DNA of 64,000 nucleotides from Chitinophaga oryziterrae (lineage in GTDB: Bacteria; Bacteroidota; Bacteroidia; Chitinophagales; Chitinophagaceae): contig NZ_WRXO01000005.1 of NCBI RefSeq assembly GCF_009758125.1, positions 248,001 through 312,000 of the forward strand, given 5' to 3'. Positions 25,990-34,328 of the stretch are shown piece by piece (the stretch's first letter is position 1; every line of letters starts with the position of its first letter). The position numbers were made by a program, and so were the translations under genes. The notes under the pieces were generated by a model. The model did not search any database and had not been told where the DNA came from. It saw only the letters and a program-made list of their open reading frames with translations.

Positions 25990-26033
25990 TTACGCTTTAC
26001 TGCTTTCACACCAGTGGGAGTTGTAAAGCGTAA
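25990..26033 (+). terminator. Hairpin after the oxidase structural genes
   Basis: An 11-bp perfect stem (25990-26000 with 26023-26033) encloses a 22-nt loop and is followed by ATTTTATATAA. The T-run is interrupted, so it may only attenuate read-through into sco. Confidence 0.5.
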
Positions 26034-26089
26034 ATTTTATATAACAATTTAAAACTACGGCCATTTCACGCAAAGGACTTATAGGAGTA

Positions 26090-26779
26090 ATGCTGGCAAT
26101 ACTGGTGCCGTTGACGGGATACCTGATAGTAGACCATTATGGAAGGAATGTTGTGCCGATACCTCGTTATTATATTCCTGATAGTGTGAATACGGTGGTT
26201 AAAGACGGTAAGACACGATACGATACAGTATTTCATACTGTAAAGGATATCACGCTTACCAATCAGATGGGGAATAAGGTACAGTTGAAAGATCTTCCGG
26301 GTAAAGTAATCCTGGTGAATTTCTTTTTTACTTCCTGCCCGGGTATCTGTCCAAAACTGATGAGCAACCTGGAGAAAATCCAGCAGGCTTATGTAAAGAA
26401 TGATACGCTTCTTCAGCTGCTTTCTTTTACCGTAGATCCGGAGAGGGATTCCTCAGAACAATTGAGAGCATACGGTAACAAGCATAATATCAATCCGGAT
26501 AACTGGTGGTTACTGACCGGCGCCAAGAAAGACATTTATGACTGGGCCCGCAATGAAGTATTTGTAAGTGTAACGCAGGGAGATGGCGGACCAGATGATT
26601 TTATTCATACGGAGAAGCTGGTATTGCTGGATAAGGACCATCATATCCGCGGGTATTATGACGGGCTTGATTCCAATGCCATCCGCCAATGCGCGAATGA
26701 TATTGCAATATTGCATCTGGAGAAAGATAAACACAGGCCGGGATTATTAAAACGGCTTTTTTCAGGAACAGAGGAATAG
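26090..26779 (+). CDS. SCO1/SenC-family copper chaperone (second copy)
   Basis: Thioredoxin-fold CuA assembly factor in the oxidase cluster. One N-terminal membrane helix; the copper motif is CPGICPK near residue 85 and the partner histidine is in DFIHTEKLVLLD. From ATG 26090 the protein begins MLAILVPLTGY, in the middle of what looks like the membrane helix. In-frame codons upstream (SRKGLIGV before that Met) look like the missing positively charged N-terminus, but no ATG/GTG/TTG precedes them before the stop at 26042. An ATT at 26063 is a possible start. Downstream genes are 12 nt and 18 nt away. Confidence 0.9.
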   Translation: MLAILVPLTGYLIVDHYGRNVVPIPRYYIPDSVNTVVKDGKTRYDTVFHTVKDITLTNQMGNKVQLKDLPGKVILVNFFFTSCPGICPKLMSNLEKIQQAYVKNDTLLQLLSFTVDPERDSSEQLRAYGNKHNINPDNWWLLTGAKKDIYDWARNEVFVSVTQGDGGPDDFIHTEKLVLLDKDHHIRGYYDGLDSNAIRQCANDIAILHLEKDKHRPGLLKRLFSGTEE

Positions 26780-26791
26780 TTAATTACTGCT

Positions 26792-27361
26792 ATGGATATC
26801 AGGAATAAAAGTCTTAATCTGCCCATTGCTATTATTTCGGTTGCTATACCGGTATTGGTAGCAATATTATTTTATTTACCACGCCCGCATATTGAGGCGG
26901 GATTCAATGTATACATCCTTCCGTTATTTCATGCGATACTGAATTCTGCAACAGCTGTTCTGCTATTGGGAAGCCTGTATTTCATCAGGAGAGGACAGAT
27001 CAAAGCACATAAGATCACCAACCTGATAGCAGTAGCTTTATCTGCTATCTTCTTATTGTCTTATGTTACTTATCACTTCTTTACGGAGAGTACGAAATAT
27101 GGGGATTCCAATCATGATGGAATAGTGGATGCTACTGAGAAGGCATTGGTAAGCGGTTCTGCTTATTTGTATTATTTCATATTGCTGTCTCATATACTAC
27201 TTGCTATTATCATTGTACCACTGGTATTATTTACTTTGCTGAGAGGTTTCCAGTCGGACTTTGTAAAGCATAAAAAGATCGCGCGTATTACCTGGCCTAT
27301 CTGGTTTTATGTAGCGGTTACAGGTGTGATCGTATATATAATGATATCACCGTATTATTAA
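26792..27361 (+). CDS. DUF420 membrane protein with an EF-hand-like loop
   Basis: 189 residues and five membrane helices of the DUF420 family, commonly found next to cytochrome oxidase genes and thought to help in assembly. Conserved histidines sit in PLFHAILNSATAVLLL, RGQIKAHKITN, YVTYHFF and LLSHILLAII. Between the third and fourth helices is a segment of canonical EF-hand spacing, DSNHDGIVDATE, with acidic/Asn ligands at positions 1, 3, 5, 9 and 12 and Gly at 6. It starts 12 nt after sco and is surely co-transcribed. Confidence 0.85.
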   Translation: MDIRNKSLNLPIAIISVAIPVLVAILFYLPRPHIEAGFNVYILPLFHAILNSATAVLLLGSLYFIRRGQIKAHKITNLIAVALSAIFLLSYVTYHFFTESTKYGDSNHDGIVDATEKALVSGSAYLYYFILLSHILLAIIIVPLVLFTLLRGFQSDFVKHKKIARITWPIWFYVAVTGVIVYIMISPYY

Positions 27362-27379
27362 TCTGCGTAAATTCGTAGT

Positions 27380-27589
27380 ATGAAAAAGATCCTGCAGATA
27401 TTAGTGGTAGTGCTATTGGGCAGTCTTCAGACGATGGCTCAGTGTTCTCTCTGCACCAAAACGGCACAGCAGCTCGGTGAAGGGCCGGCAAAGGGATTGA
27501 ATAACGGGATTTTATACCTGGCGTTAACTCCCCTGCTGATTATCGGCATCCTGGGATTCCGCTACTGGAGAAGTACCAGACAATCATAA
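27380..27589 (+). CDS. Small exported CxxC membrane protein
   Basis: 69 residues: signal peptide to AQ at about residue 21, then CSLCTKTAQQLGEGPAKGLN, then one membrane helix (YLALTPLLIIGILGFRYW) and a basic end. The CxxC pair would face the periplasm next to the membrane. It is the last gene of the oxidase cluster, 18 nt after DUF420. From position I infer a role in copper or heme handling or oxidase stability; no function is established that I know of. Confidence 0.8.
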   Translation: MKKILQILVVVLLGSLQTMAQCSLCTKTAQQLGEGPAKGLNNGILYLALTPLLIIGILGFRYWRSTRQS

Positions 27590-27609
27590 TTCATCCGAAG
27601 ATATTGACA

Positions 27610-27642
27610 ATGGCCGCGTTAAACACGTGGCCATTTTTTATT
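27610..27642. terminator. Terminator ending the respiratory cluster
   Basis: A 10-bp stem (27610-27619 with 27625-27634, one G-U pair) with a 5-nt loop is followed by TTTTTATTTA. It marks the end of the plus-strand cluster and faces the convergent DUF2024 gene. Confidence 0.8.
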
Positions 27643-27901
27643 TACTGCATCCTTCCAGTTCATATATATGATAACCCTGTTGCAGGATGTTTTTTTCCCA
27701 TACCGGAATTACTTCCTGCATATGACAAAAACGACAATCCCTTGAGGATACGGATTGCATATTCAGCGATTTGGATTTGAGGTAATCATTGCCGAAAGTA
27801 AGTACGCTTTCATAATTTGTATCAGCAGATACGATAATATCAAAGTGCATGTACCCGCCTTCACGTCTTTTTACGTAGGTATCAAAAATGGCAACTTCCA
27901 T
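27638..27901 (-). CDS. DUF2024 family protein
   Basis: Small cytoplasmic protein of unknown function, 87 residues from ATG 27901 (MEVAIFDTYVKRREGGYMHF). The longer frame from 27922 adds seven residues not usual for the family. A pair CRFCHMQEV near residue 60 could bind a metal. Convergent with the oxidase cluster; no operon partner. Confidence 0.8.
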   Translation of the reverse strand: MEVAIFDTYVKRREGGYMHFDIIVSADTNYESVLTFGNDYLKSKSLNMQSVSSRDCRFCHMQEVIPVWEKNILQQGYHIYELEGCSK

Positions 27902-28255
27902 CGTTTGGTGTTCCGGTCTCATGGTTATAGAATGATGGTCAAATAATGAGAATAATGAGTATATGGGTTGATTTACAAATATTAGGTATGTGTGCAGAGA
28001 ATGGAAATATTTAACATCTTGTTTGCGAAAGGAGATTAACCAGAGTTATATCTATAAATGAAGATTAAATTTATTAATTTCCAGTATTAAACAGATTATA
28101 ACAATAGTCTATTTAATAATGAAAGCCCTTTTAATTAACTTCCGGTTAACATAGTTGAAGTAATAATTACACCGGCAAGAAGCCCACTGATACTCAGATT
28201 TGGAAGATACTTAGAGTTTTATAAGATTGCATTTTTATTATACAAATAGTAACGA
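27902..28255. other. AT-rich intergenic stretch before the ClC gene
   Basis: 354 nt without a plausible gene. The only signal I can support is the ClC promoter near its right end. Confidence 0.55.
28199..28229 (+). promoter_or_regulatory. Promoter of the ClC channel gene
   Basis: TTTG at 28199-28202, a 19-nt spacer and TAAGATTG at 28222-28229 (one mismatch to TAnnTTTG). The expected leader is about 20 nt. Confidence 0.55.
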
Positions 28256-29560
28256 ATGAAGTCCACTTATCAGTCGTTTAACCGTGGAGCTATCCCGGTA
28301 TCCTATCCTGTGAATACTATCTCAGAGGATGAATATACGGACCCGCCAGTTGAGCATTTAAATACTTCGCGTGTATTGTGTCTATCCTTGCTGGCAGCAG
28401 CTAATGCTGCTGTACTTGCGCAATGTCTGTTGCTGTTGATAAATGGACTGATGAACGTATCTTTTTTAGGGCGGTTCTCTCTGGAAGAAGCGGATCCGGC
28501 CGATACCGGACTGGGGATATTTGTAATAGGTATTCCTGTGTTGGGTGCGTTGCTGGCCATATTGCTGATCCGTTATTGTATAAGGGCGTTACAGAGAGGC
28601 AAACAATGTCACCTGGTAGGACCCCTCTGTACAGGCATCTATATTGGGACCGGCATACCATTGGGTATAGAGGGAGCGGTGATTGCCAGCAGTTATGTCT
28701 TTTCGAATTTCACCAAAAATAAATGGCGTACTACTTATCCGGAGAGAAGGGTACTGGCAGCGGCTGGTATCGTATCAGGGATTGCCTATTTGTTTGGAAG
28801 TCCGATTGCTGCCGTAGCGCTGGCACTGGAATTACTGCTGGTAGAGTTTACACTTGGCAGTATACTGCCGCTGATATTGGCGGGGGCTGTGGGCGCATCC
28901 TTTCATTTCCTGTACAGAGGGCTGGAACCGGTGTTCGCTATACCGGAAATACCTGTTGCTTCTGTCCCCGCATTACTGGGTTATGTGGCTACAGGGGGGA
29001 TAGTAGGCGTTGTATCTGTGCTTGTTACCAGGACAGTGTCCGGTATTTCCTGGGTATTTGGAAAGTTACCGGTGCCGCAGTTATGGCGTCCATTGGTTGG
29101 CGCTGTTATAATCGGCGTGATGGGATATTTTGCACCTGATATGCTGGGTATGGGTTACGGACATATCAGTGATCTGTTAATGGGGAAGGTAACATTACAA
29201 TTGTTGTTTATTGTGGGGATCATAAAGTTCATTGCCTGGGCCGTTGCGCTGGGCAGTGGTACTCCTGGCGGAACAGTGCTTCCATTGATGATTATGGGTG
29301 GTGCGTTCGGACTATTTATTACTTTGTTATTACAGTACATAATGCCTGCTGTTCCACTTAACTTTTCGGTAGCGGCGCTGATAGGCATGGCGGCTATGCT
29401 GGCTGGTGGTCTCAGGATATTGCCTACAGCGATCTTCTTTGCTATTGAAACTACGCACGAGCGACATGCGATACTTCCGCTGATCTGTGCCTGCACAGCA
29501 GCTTACCTGGTATCCTTTCTGTTATCTAAAAAAAGAATTAACCGGGAGGTAGCTATTTAG
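28256..29560 (+). CDS. ClC-family chloride channel/transporter
   Basis: 434 residues, about ten or more membrane helices, no C-terminal CBS domains. The selectivity-filter region near the middle reads GTGIPLGIEGAVIASS in place of the common GREGP motif, and the C-terminal filter is GSGTPGGTVLPLMIMGGAFG. It lacks the usual GREGP arginine and the proline, so ion choice and whether it is a channel or antiporter are open. It overlaps the stop of the convergent meaB gene by 8 nt. Confidence 0.85.
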   Translation: MKSTYQSFNRGAIPVSYPVNTISEDEYTDPPVEHLNTSRVLCLSLLAAANAAVLAQCLLLLINGLMNVSFLGRFSLEEADPADTGLGIFVIGIPVLGALLAILLIRYCIRALQRGKQCHLVGPLCTGIYIGTGIPLGIEGAVIASSYVFSNFTKNKWRTTYPERRVLAAAGIVSGIAYLFGSPIAAVALALELLLVEFTLGSILPLILAGAVGASFHFLYRGLEPVFAIPEIPVASVPALLGYVATGGIVGVVSVLVTRTVSGISWVFGKLPVPQLWRPLVGAVIIGVMGYFAPDMLGMGYGHISDLLMGKVTLQLLFIVGIIKFIAWAVALGSGTPGGTVLPLMIMGGAFGLFITLLLQYIMPAVPLNFSVAALIGMAAMLAGGLRILPTAIFFAIETTHERHAILPLICACTAAYLVSFLLSKKRINREVAI

Positions 29561-30461
29561 GAACTAACGTATTCACGAAGCGGTATAAGTTGAATTCACC
29601 GCTGGTAAGTTGTTGCTGGATTTGTTGTTGTAAGGCACGACGGTCAATATCTTTCATGCGGCGGTGCTGGATGAGCTGATAGGTTTTTTCCGTGAGCAGA
29701 TGGGCATGTCTTTCGGTATTGTCCATGATCTGATGCTGGTGTAAAGCGATAGCATCTATGAGTGCCGGTAACCCCTCCTGTTTCGTGGCAACGGTTTTTA
29801 TTACGGGGATTTCCCAGTTATCTTTCTGACGGGTATGTGCCAGCAGGCGAAGGTTCTTCACGAATTCATCTGCGTTGGAATGATCTGCTTTGTTGACGAC
29901 GAAGATATTGGCGATTTCCATCAGGCCGGCTTTCATGGTCTGGATTTCGTCTCCTGCTTCGGGGACTACCACTACGATGGTGGTGTCGGCCACACCGGCA
30001 ACTTCTACTTCACTCTGTCCCACGCCTACTGTTTCTATGAAGAGGTAATCGAATCCTGCGGCTTTAATGAGATCGCTCACTTCAATGATCTTAGGACTGA
30101 GACCTCCCAATGCGCCACGGCTGGCCATGGAGCGGATAAATACGTTGTGGTTATTAAAGTGCTGACTCATGCGGATGCGGTCGCCTAACAAAGCGCCATA
30201 GTTGAACGGAGAGGAAGGGTCGATTGCAATGATGGCTATACGCTTTCCCTGTTCCAGCAGGAGCTGTATCAGCTCATTTACCAGGGTGCTCTTGCCGGCA
30301 CCGGGAGGGCCGGTGATGCCTATTACACGGGTATGGCCGCCTGCCGGAAGGTTTTCCAGCAATTGTTCATAGCCTGCGGCCTCGTTTTCTACGAGGGAGA
30401 TGCAACGTGCCAGGGCTTTTGAATCACCATTCATTAATAAGGGCAAAAGGGGAAAGTGCAT
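29553..30461 (-). CDS. meaB: MeaB/ArgK-family GTPase, methylmalonyl-CoA mutase chaperone
   Basis: G3E-family GTPase that loads and protects the B12-dependent methylmalonyl-CoA mutase. The P-loop is GITGPPGAGKSTL near residue 50. The Walker B region is FDYLFIETVGVGQSEVEVA and the guanine motif is NKAD near 195. About 302 residues, normal length. The mutase itself is not in the window. Convergent 8-nt overlap with the ClC gene; divergent from the glycosyltransferase gene. Confidence 0.92.
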   Translation of the reverse strand: MHFPLLPLLMNGDSKALARCISLVENEAAGYEQLLENLPAGGHTRVIGITGPPGAGKSTLVNELIQLLLEQGKRIAIIAIDPSSPFNYGALLGDRIRMSQHFNNHNVFIRSMASRGALGGLSPKIIEVSDLIKAAGFDYLFIETVGVGQSEVEVAGVADTTIVVVVPEAGDEIQTMKAGLMEIANIFVVNKADHSNADEFVKNLRLLAHTRQKDNWEIPVIKTVATKQEGLPALIDAIALHQHQIMDNTERHAHLLTEKTYQLIQHRRMKDIDRRALQQQIQQQLTSGEFNLYRFVNTLVPK

Positions 30462-30526
30462 GACCGAAATTACGAATTACGAATGATCAATTGATTTTCT
30501 ATCTTCGTAACCAATATATCTTTTAT

Positions 30527-31402
30527 ATGAAAGTATCCGGGTTCACTTTTGTGAGGAATGCAGTGAAGTATGATTATCCTGTTGTGGCATCAATCAACTC
30601 TATTCTTCCTTTATGCGATGAAGTGATCGTGAGTGTTGGTAATTCTGATGATGATACACTTGCGCTTATTCAATCTATACGATCTCCTAAAATAAAGATC
30701 ACACATTCTGTATGGGATGATTCTTTAAAAGAAGGCGGACGTATACTGGCGGTAGAAACAGATAAAGCCTTTGCGCATGTGAGTAAAGACAGTACCTGGG
30801 CTTTTTATATACAGGCGGATGAAATAGTGCATGAGAAAGATTATGATACTATCCGTGCTGCTATGAATCAGTATAAGTATGATCTGAAAGTAGAGGGATT
30901 GTTATTCAACTATACACATTTCTTTGGCAGTTATGATTATATAGGCGATTCGAGGATGTGGTATAAAAATGAAATCCGTATTATCCGTAATGATAAAACA
31001 ATTTCTTCTTACCGTGATGCACAGGGATTCCGTAAGAATGATCAGAAGCTGTTTGTAAAGCCAATTGATGCCAGCATCTATCATTACGGATGGGTGAAGG
31101 ATCCGGAAGCACAGGCCCGCAAGCTGAATAATTCATTCCAGTTATATCATGGCAAGGATGAGGACAGGATCAGAAATCGTGTGGTACTTGAACAGTTTGA
31201 TTATGGGGAAGTAGAGTCTCTGGCCCCTTTTACCGGTACACATCCGGCAGTGATGCAGGAGCGTATCAATAAGAAGAACTGGAAATTTGAACATGATATC
31301 AGTCGTAAGAAATTCTCTTTCAAGGGTAAGCTGTTGTATTGGATAGAAAAGAAAACGGGGAAACGATTATTCGATTATCAGAATTATAAAATTATCAGAT
31401 AA
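30527..31402 (+). CDS. Family 2 glycosyltransferase
   Basis: GT-A fold sugar transferase, 291 residues. It starts MKVSGFTFVRNAVKYDYPVV; the nucleotide-binding strand is CDEVIVSVGNSDDDT, and an acidic QADE motif stands where the DxD usually lies. ATG 30527 is chosen because a -7-like box (TATCTTCG, 30500-30507) lies within the longer frame from 30491. Lies beside two more transferases on the opposite strand, so a role in surface polysaccharide or LPS is likely. Donor and acceptor are unknown. Confidence 0.85.
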   Translation: MKVSGFTFVRNAVKYDYPVVASINSILPLCDEVIVSVGNSDDDTLALIQSIRSPKIKITHSVWDDSLKEGGRILAVETDKAFAHVSKDSTWAFYIQADEIVHEKDYDTIRAAMNQYKYDLKVEGLLFNYTHFFGSYDYIGDSRMWYKNEIRIIRNDKTISSYRDAQGFRKNDQKLFVKPIDASIYHYGWVKDPEAQARKLNNSFQLYHGKDEDRIRNRVVLEQFDYGEVESLAPFTGTHPAVMQERINKKNWKFEHDISRKKFSFKGKLLYWIEKKTGKRLFDYQNYKIIR

Positions 31403-31430
31403 ATAGAGAGATGTATTCTACGAGGAGACA

Positions 31431-31464
31431 TTAAAGAGGCTCCGTCAGGGGCCTCTTTAATTTT
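31431..31464. terminator. Terminator after the glycosyltransferase
   Basis: A 13-bp stem (TTAAAGAGGCTCC, 31431-31443, with GGGGCCTCTTTAA, 31448-31460, one mismatch or wobble) and loop GTCA is followed by TTTT. Confidence 0.8.
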
Positions 31465-31515
31465 GCAGGAAACATATTGAGGGAGATCCGTTACTTTTGA
31501 GACACACTCTTTTTA

Positions 31516-32559
31516 TCAGTACATGGACCTGTATAATTTCATATATTCTTTTGCGTTAGTATCCCAGCTGAATAATTTTGCATGTTGCTGCACAGCCGCT
31601 ACTGGTTTGTATTGTTCGAAGTGATTGATACCTTCTTCAAATACTTTCCGCATTTCTGTTTTATCGAAGCTGCGGAAATAATAAGCAGCATCTCCGCCTA
31701 TTTCGGGTAAGCTGGTTTTATCGGATAAGAATACCGGTTTACCAAAATGCATGGCTTCTACTACCGGCGCTCCAAAACCTTCTGCAATGGAAGGGAACAT
31801 GAAGGCTTTACAATTTTGGTAGTACCAGTATTTTTCTTCGTCCGTAATAGTGCCTAAGAGTTTTACGCGGTTGCTTACACCCAATGCAGCAGCTTCCTCT
31901 TCTATCTTTTTGATATAATCTCCCTGTTGTTTACCCGCGATGATCAGTTCATAATCGTTGTGTTCCAGGAGCGCAGGTAATACATGGAAATTCTTTTTAG
32001 GGAGTATCATCCCGATAGAGAACAGGAAAGGCTTTGCAGGTCTGTATGCCGGTGCGTCAAACCCCGGGAATTCTTTTACTTCAGATCCCTGGTAAATGAT
32101 CCTGCATTTATCTTCCGGCACCTGGATATGCTGATGAATCGTTTGTAAAGTGAATGTAGAAATGGCTACTACTACATCTGTTTCATCTACCTGTTGCTGC
32201 ATTTCTTTCAGTAATCCGTTTTTCTCTGCACTGCTTTTACGATCATCAAAAAGGAAATTGAGATCGTGTATGGTGAGGATCGTTTTCCTTGCTTTCTTGC
32301 GGGGCCATACGTTACCTGTCTGGTGTACGGCATGCCATACATCCATCTTTGGCGGATTAAAGAAGTAGCGGTCGTACCATTTATATGGTATCTTTTCAAA
32401 ATTGCCGTTGAACAGGTTAAAATCCTTTGGAAGGTAGTACAACAGCTTTTCGTCTTCCTGTTTGTATTGCAGGAGCCGTTGCCCCAGTTGAAGGCAGAAT
32501 GTGTATAATCCGTTGTGCTGGTATTTCAGCTTTTCAAAATCTAATCCGATGAGATGCAT
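31516..32559 (-). CDS. Family 4 (GT-B) glycosyltransferase
   Basis: 347 residues. The C-terminal GT4 half is clear: FLFSIGMILPKKNFHVLPAL, then AFMFPSIAEGFGAPVVEAM, the donor-binding Ex7E-type motif. The N-terminal half starts MHLIGLDFEKLKYQHNGLYT. It follows a GT2 gene by 10 nt on the same strand, so the two act in one pathway, probably LPS core or capsule synthesis. Confidence 0.88.
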   Translation of the reverse strand: MHLIGLDFEKLKYQHNGLYTFCLQLGQRLLQYKQEDEKLLYYLPKDFNLFNGNFEKIPYKWYDRYFFNPPKMDVWHAVHQTGNVWPRKKARKTILTIHDLNFLFDDRKSSAEKNGLLKEMQQQVDETDVVVAISTFTLQTIHQHIQVPEDKCRIIYQGSEVKEFPGFDAPAYRPAKPFLFSIGMILPKKNFHVLPALLEHNDYELIIAGKQQGDYIKKIEEEAAALGVSNRVKLLGTITDEEKYWYYQNCKAFMFPSIAEGFGAPVVEAMHFGKPVFLSDKTSLPEIGGDAAYYFRSFDKTEMRKVFEEGINHFEQYKPVAAVQQHAKLFSWDTNAKEYMKLYRSMY

Positions 32560-32569
32560 TTCCAGTTAT

Positions 32570-33496
32570 TTATGAGCGCAGCATTTGTTGTCTGAAACGT
32601 AAGGAGTACCGGGGAGGTGCATTGCGTGCTATCATCCATGCAATTTTTGCATAGAATCCTCCTTTATATACTTTCTTCAATAGCTTGAAGAAGAACCACC
32701 ATTTTAAGATGGTGTAGTTTAACCAGGAATAATGTTTCGAGAAGAAGTAAATCAAAGAAAAATAATATTCCTGGAGAAAGTCTTTTTTAACGGTTGTGCT
32801 GGAGCCAACAAAATGAATGAACTGTGCCTCCGGCACCAGGTAACAGTTCCATCCTTTTTTCCTGAATGTATAAGCAAGGTCTTCTTCTTCACAGTAGAAG
32901 AAGTAGTTGGTATCTAATCCGCCTATTGCAGCGAACATACTGTAACGTACAAACATAGAAGCACCGGATACCAGCGGCACCTGCAAAGGTTGCTGATAGG
33001 TGGTATCCCGCACCGGGTACCGTGCCGGTTTAAATTTACGCAGTAAGCCCGGGCCTAATAGTTTCAGGGACACTGTAGGGAAATAAGTGAACGTTCTGAT
33101 GGGTTGCATCTTTCCGTTCATCATCTGTCCGGAACAGAGGGCAGTATCAGGATGTGACTGCATGAAGCTGTACAGGATCCGGAGGCAATCGTTCAGAAAA
33201 ACAGTATCGTTATTAAGGAAATAGAGATAATCGGCTCTGGCATGTTGTACACCCAGCATATTGCCCCCGGAGAAGCCTGCGTTGAGGATACTTCTGACAA
33301 GGGTAATATGTTCCATTCCATCCACGAAGTTCTTTAATTCCAGGTAGGCTTCTGTGGAAGATGCGTTATCCACGACGATGATCTGCCATTTAATCCGTGG
33401 GTCTGTATGTTTCATAACAGACCGGATACAATCCCTCGTATAATCCGTGGAGTTGTAGTTGATTAAAATGATAGCAACATCATAGGTTATGTGCAT
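32570..33496 (-). CDS. Family 2 glycosyltransferase, rhamnosyltransferase-like
   Basis: 308 residues with the classic opening VAIILINYNSTDYTRDCI, then QIIVVDNAS and the metal-binding FLNNDT (DxD equivalent). A C-terminal hydrophobic/aromatic part (WWFFFKLLKKVY) suggests membrane association. First gene of a two-gene operon with the GT4 gene. Confidence 0.88.
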   Translation of the reverse strand: MHITYDVAIILINYNSTDYTRDCIRSVMKHTDPRIKWQIIVVDNASSTEAYLELKNFVDGMEHITLVRSILNAGFSGGNMLGVQHARADYLYFLNNDTVFLNDCLRILYSFMQSHPDTALCSGQMMNGKMQPIRTFTYFPTVSLKLLGPGLLRKFKPARYPVRDTTYQQPLQVPLVSGASMFVRYSMFAAIGGLDTNYFFYCEEEDLAYTFRKKGWNCYLVPEAQFIHFVGSSTTVKKDFLQEYYFSLIYFFSKHYSWLNYTILKWWFFFKLLKKVYKGGFYAKIAWMIARNAPPRYSLRFRQQMLRS

Positions 33497-33637
33497 TTTA
33501 GATACAATTAAGCCGGAAAATTAGTTATTTGCTGAAAGCTATAAAATTATAAATTATTATTTTGTGTTAGCGGGCTAATTATACAGCTTATTGGCCCGGA
33601 TTTCGTTGATTAGTACTAATTCTATAATTTAGGCGGT

Positions 33638-34273
33638 ATGACTAATTTCATTCCCATATTCCCTTTAGGCGTTGTGGTTTACCCGGAGGAGCAGCTGAAC
33701 CTGCATATTTTTGAACCCAGATATAAACAACTGATAGCCGACTGTATAAAAGAAAACAAACCGTTTGGCATACCTGCTGTGATTGAAAAGAAAGTAGTAG
33801 AGTATGGAACACTGGTAGAAGTGGTGAGTATTCAGAAAGAATACGAAAACGGAGAGCTGGACGTGGTGACCCGGGGTACCCGGGTATTCAGAGTGCTGGA
33901 GATCATTCAGGGTATTCCTGATAAATTATATACCGGAGCGATCGTGAGTTATCCGGATAACCAGTTCCGGACTAACGAACGGTTGCAGGCCCAGGTATTA
34001 CAGGCTTTACGGGAGCTGCATCACCTGTTACAGGTGAACAAAGGCTTTAAGAAGCCCGATGCAGAGCTAAGTGCGTATGACCTGGCCCATCATGCGGGCC
34101 TTTCACTGGACGAAGAGTACGAGGTGTTACATCTGTTTCAGGAATTGCAGCGACTGGAGTACCTGAAACGGCACCTGATGAAGGTACTTCCCTTAATGGC
34201 AGAGATGGAAAGGCTAAAGGACCGGGTAAAGTTAAACGGGCATTTCAGGAACCTGACGGCAGGCGATCTTTAA
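33638..34273 (+). CDS. LON peptidase substrate-binding (N-domain) protein
   Basis: 211 residues. The start FIPIFPLGVVVYPEEQLNLHIF and FEPRYKQLIADCIKENKPFG are the hallmark of the Lon N-terminal domain. No ATPase or protease part follows, so it is a stand-alone substrate-binding domain, a known form in Bacteroidota. Role unproven; perhaps an adaptor. The next gene, lptC, has its own promoter starting just after this stop. Confidence 0.88.
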   Translation: MTNFIPIFPLGVVVYPEEQLNLHIFEPRYKQLIADCIKENKPFGIPAVIEKKVVEYGTLVEVVSIQKEYENGELDVVTRGTRVFRVLEIIQGIPDKLYTGAIVSYPDNQFRTNERLQAQVLQALRELHHLLQVNKGFKKPDAELSAYDLAHHAGLSLDEEYEVLHLFQELQRLEYLKRHLMKVLPLMAEMERLKDRVKLNGHFRNLTAGDL

Positions 34274-34280
34274 GGAAGCC

Positions 34281-34310
34281 TTGTTTCTAGCCGGGATTGG
34301 TATAAATTTG
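34281..34310 (+). promoter_or_regulatory. Promoter of lptC, fixing its start
   Basis: TTG at 34281-34283, 19 nt, then TAAATTTG at 34303-34310. The expected transcription start is near 34317, so an in-frame ATG at 34281 cannot be used and ATG 34329 is the start. Confidence 0.7.
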
Positions 34311-34328
34311 GGGCCGTATAAATCAGAT

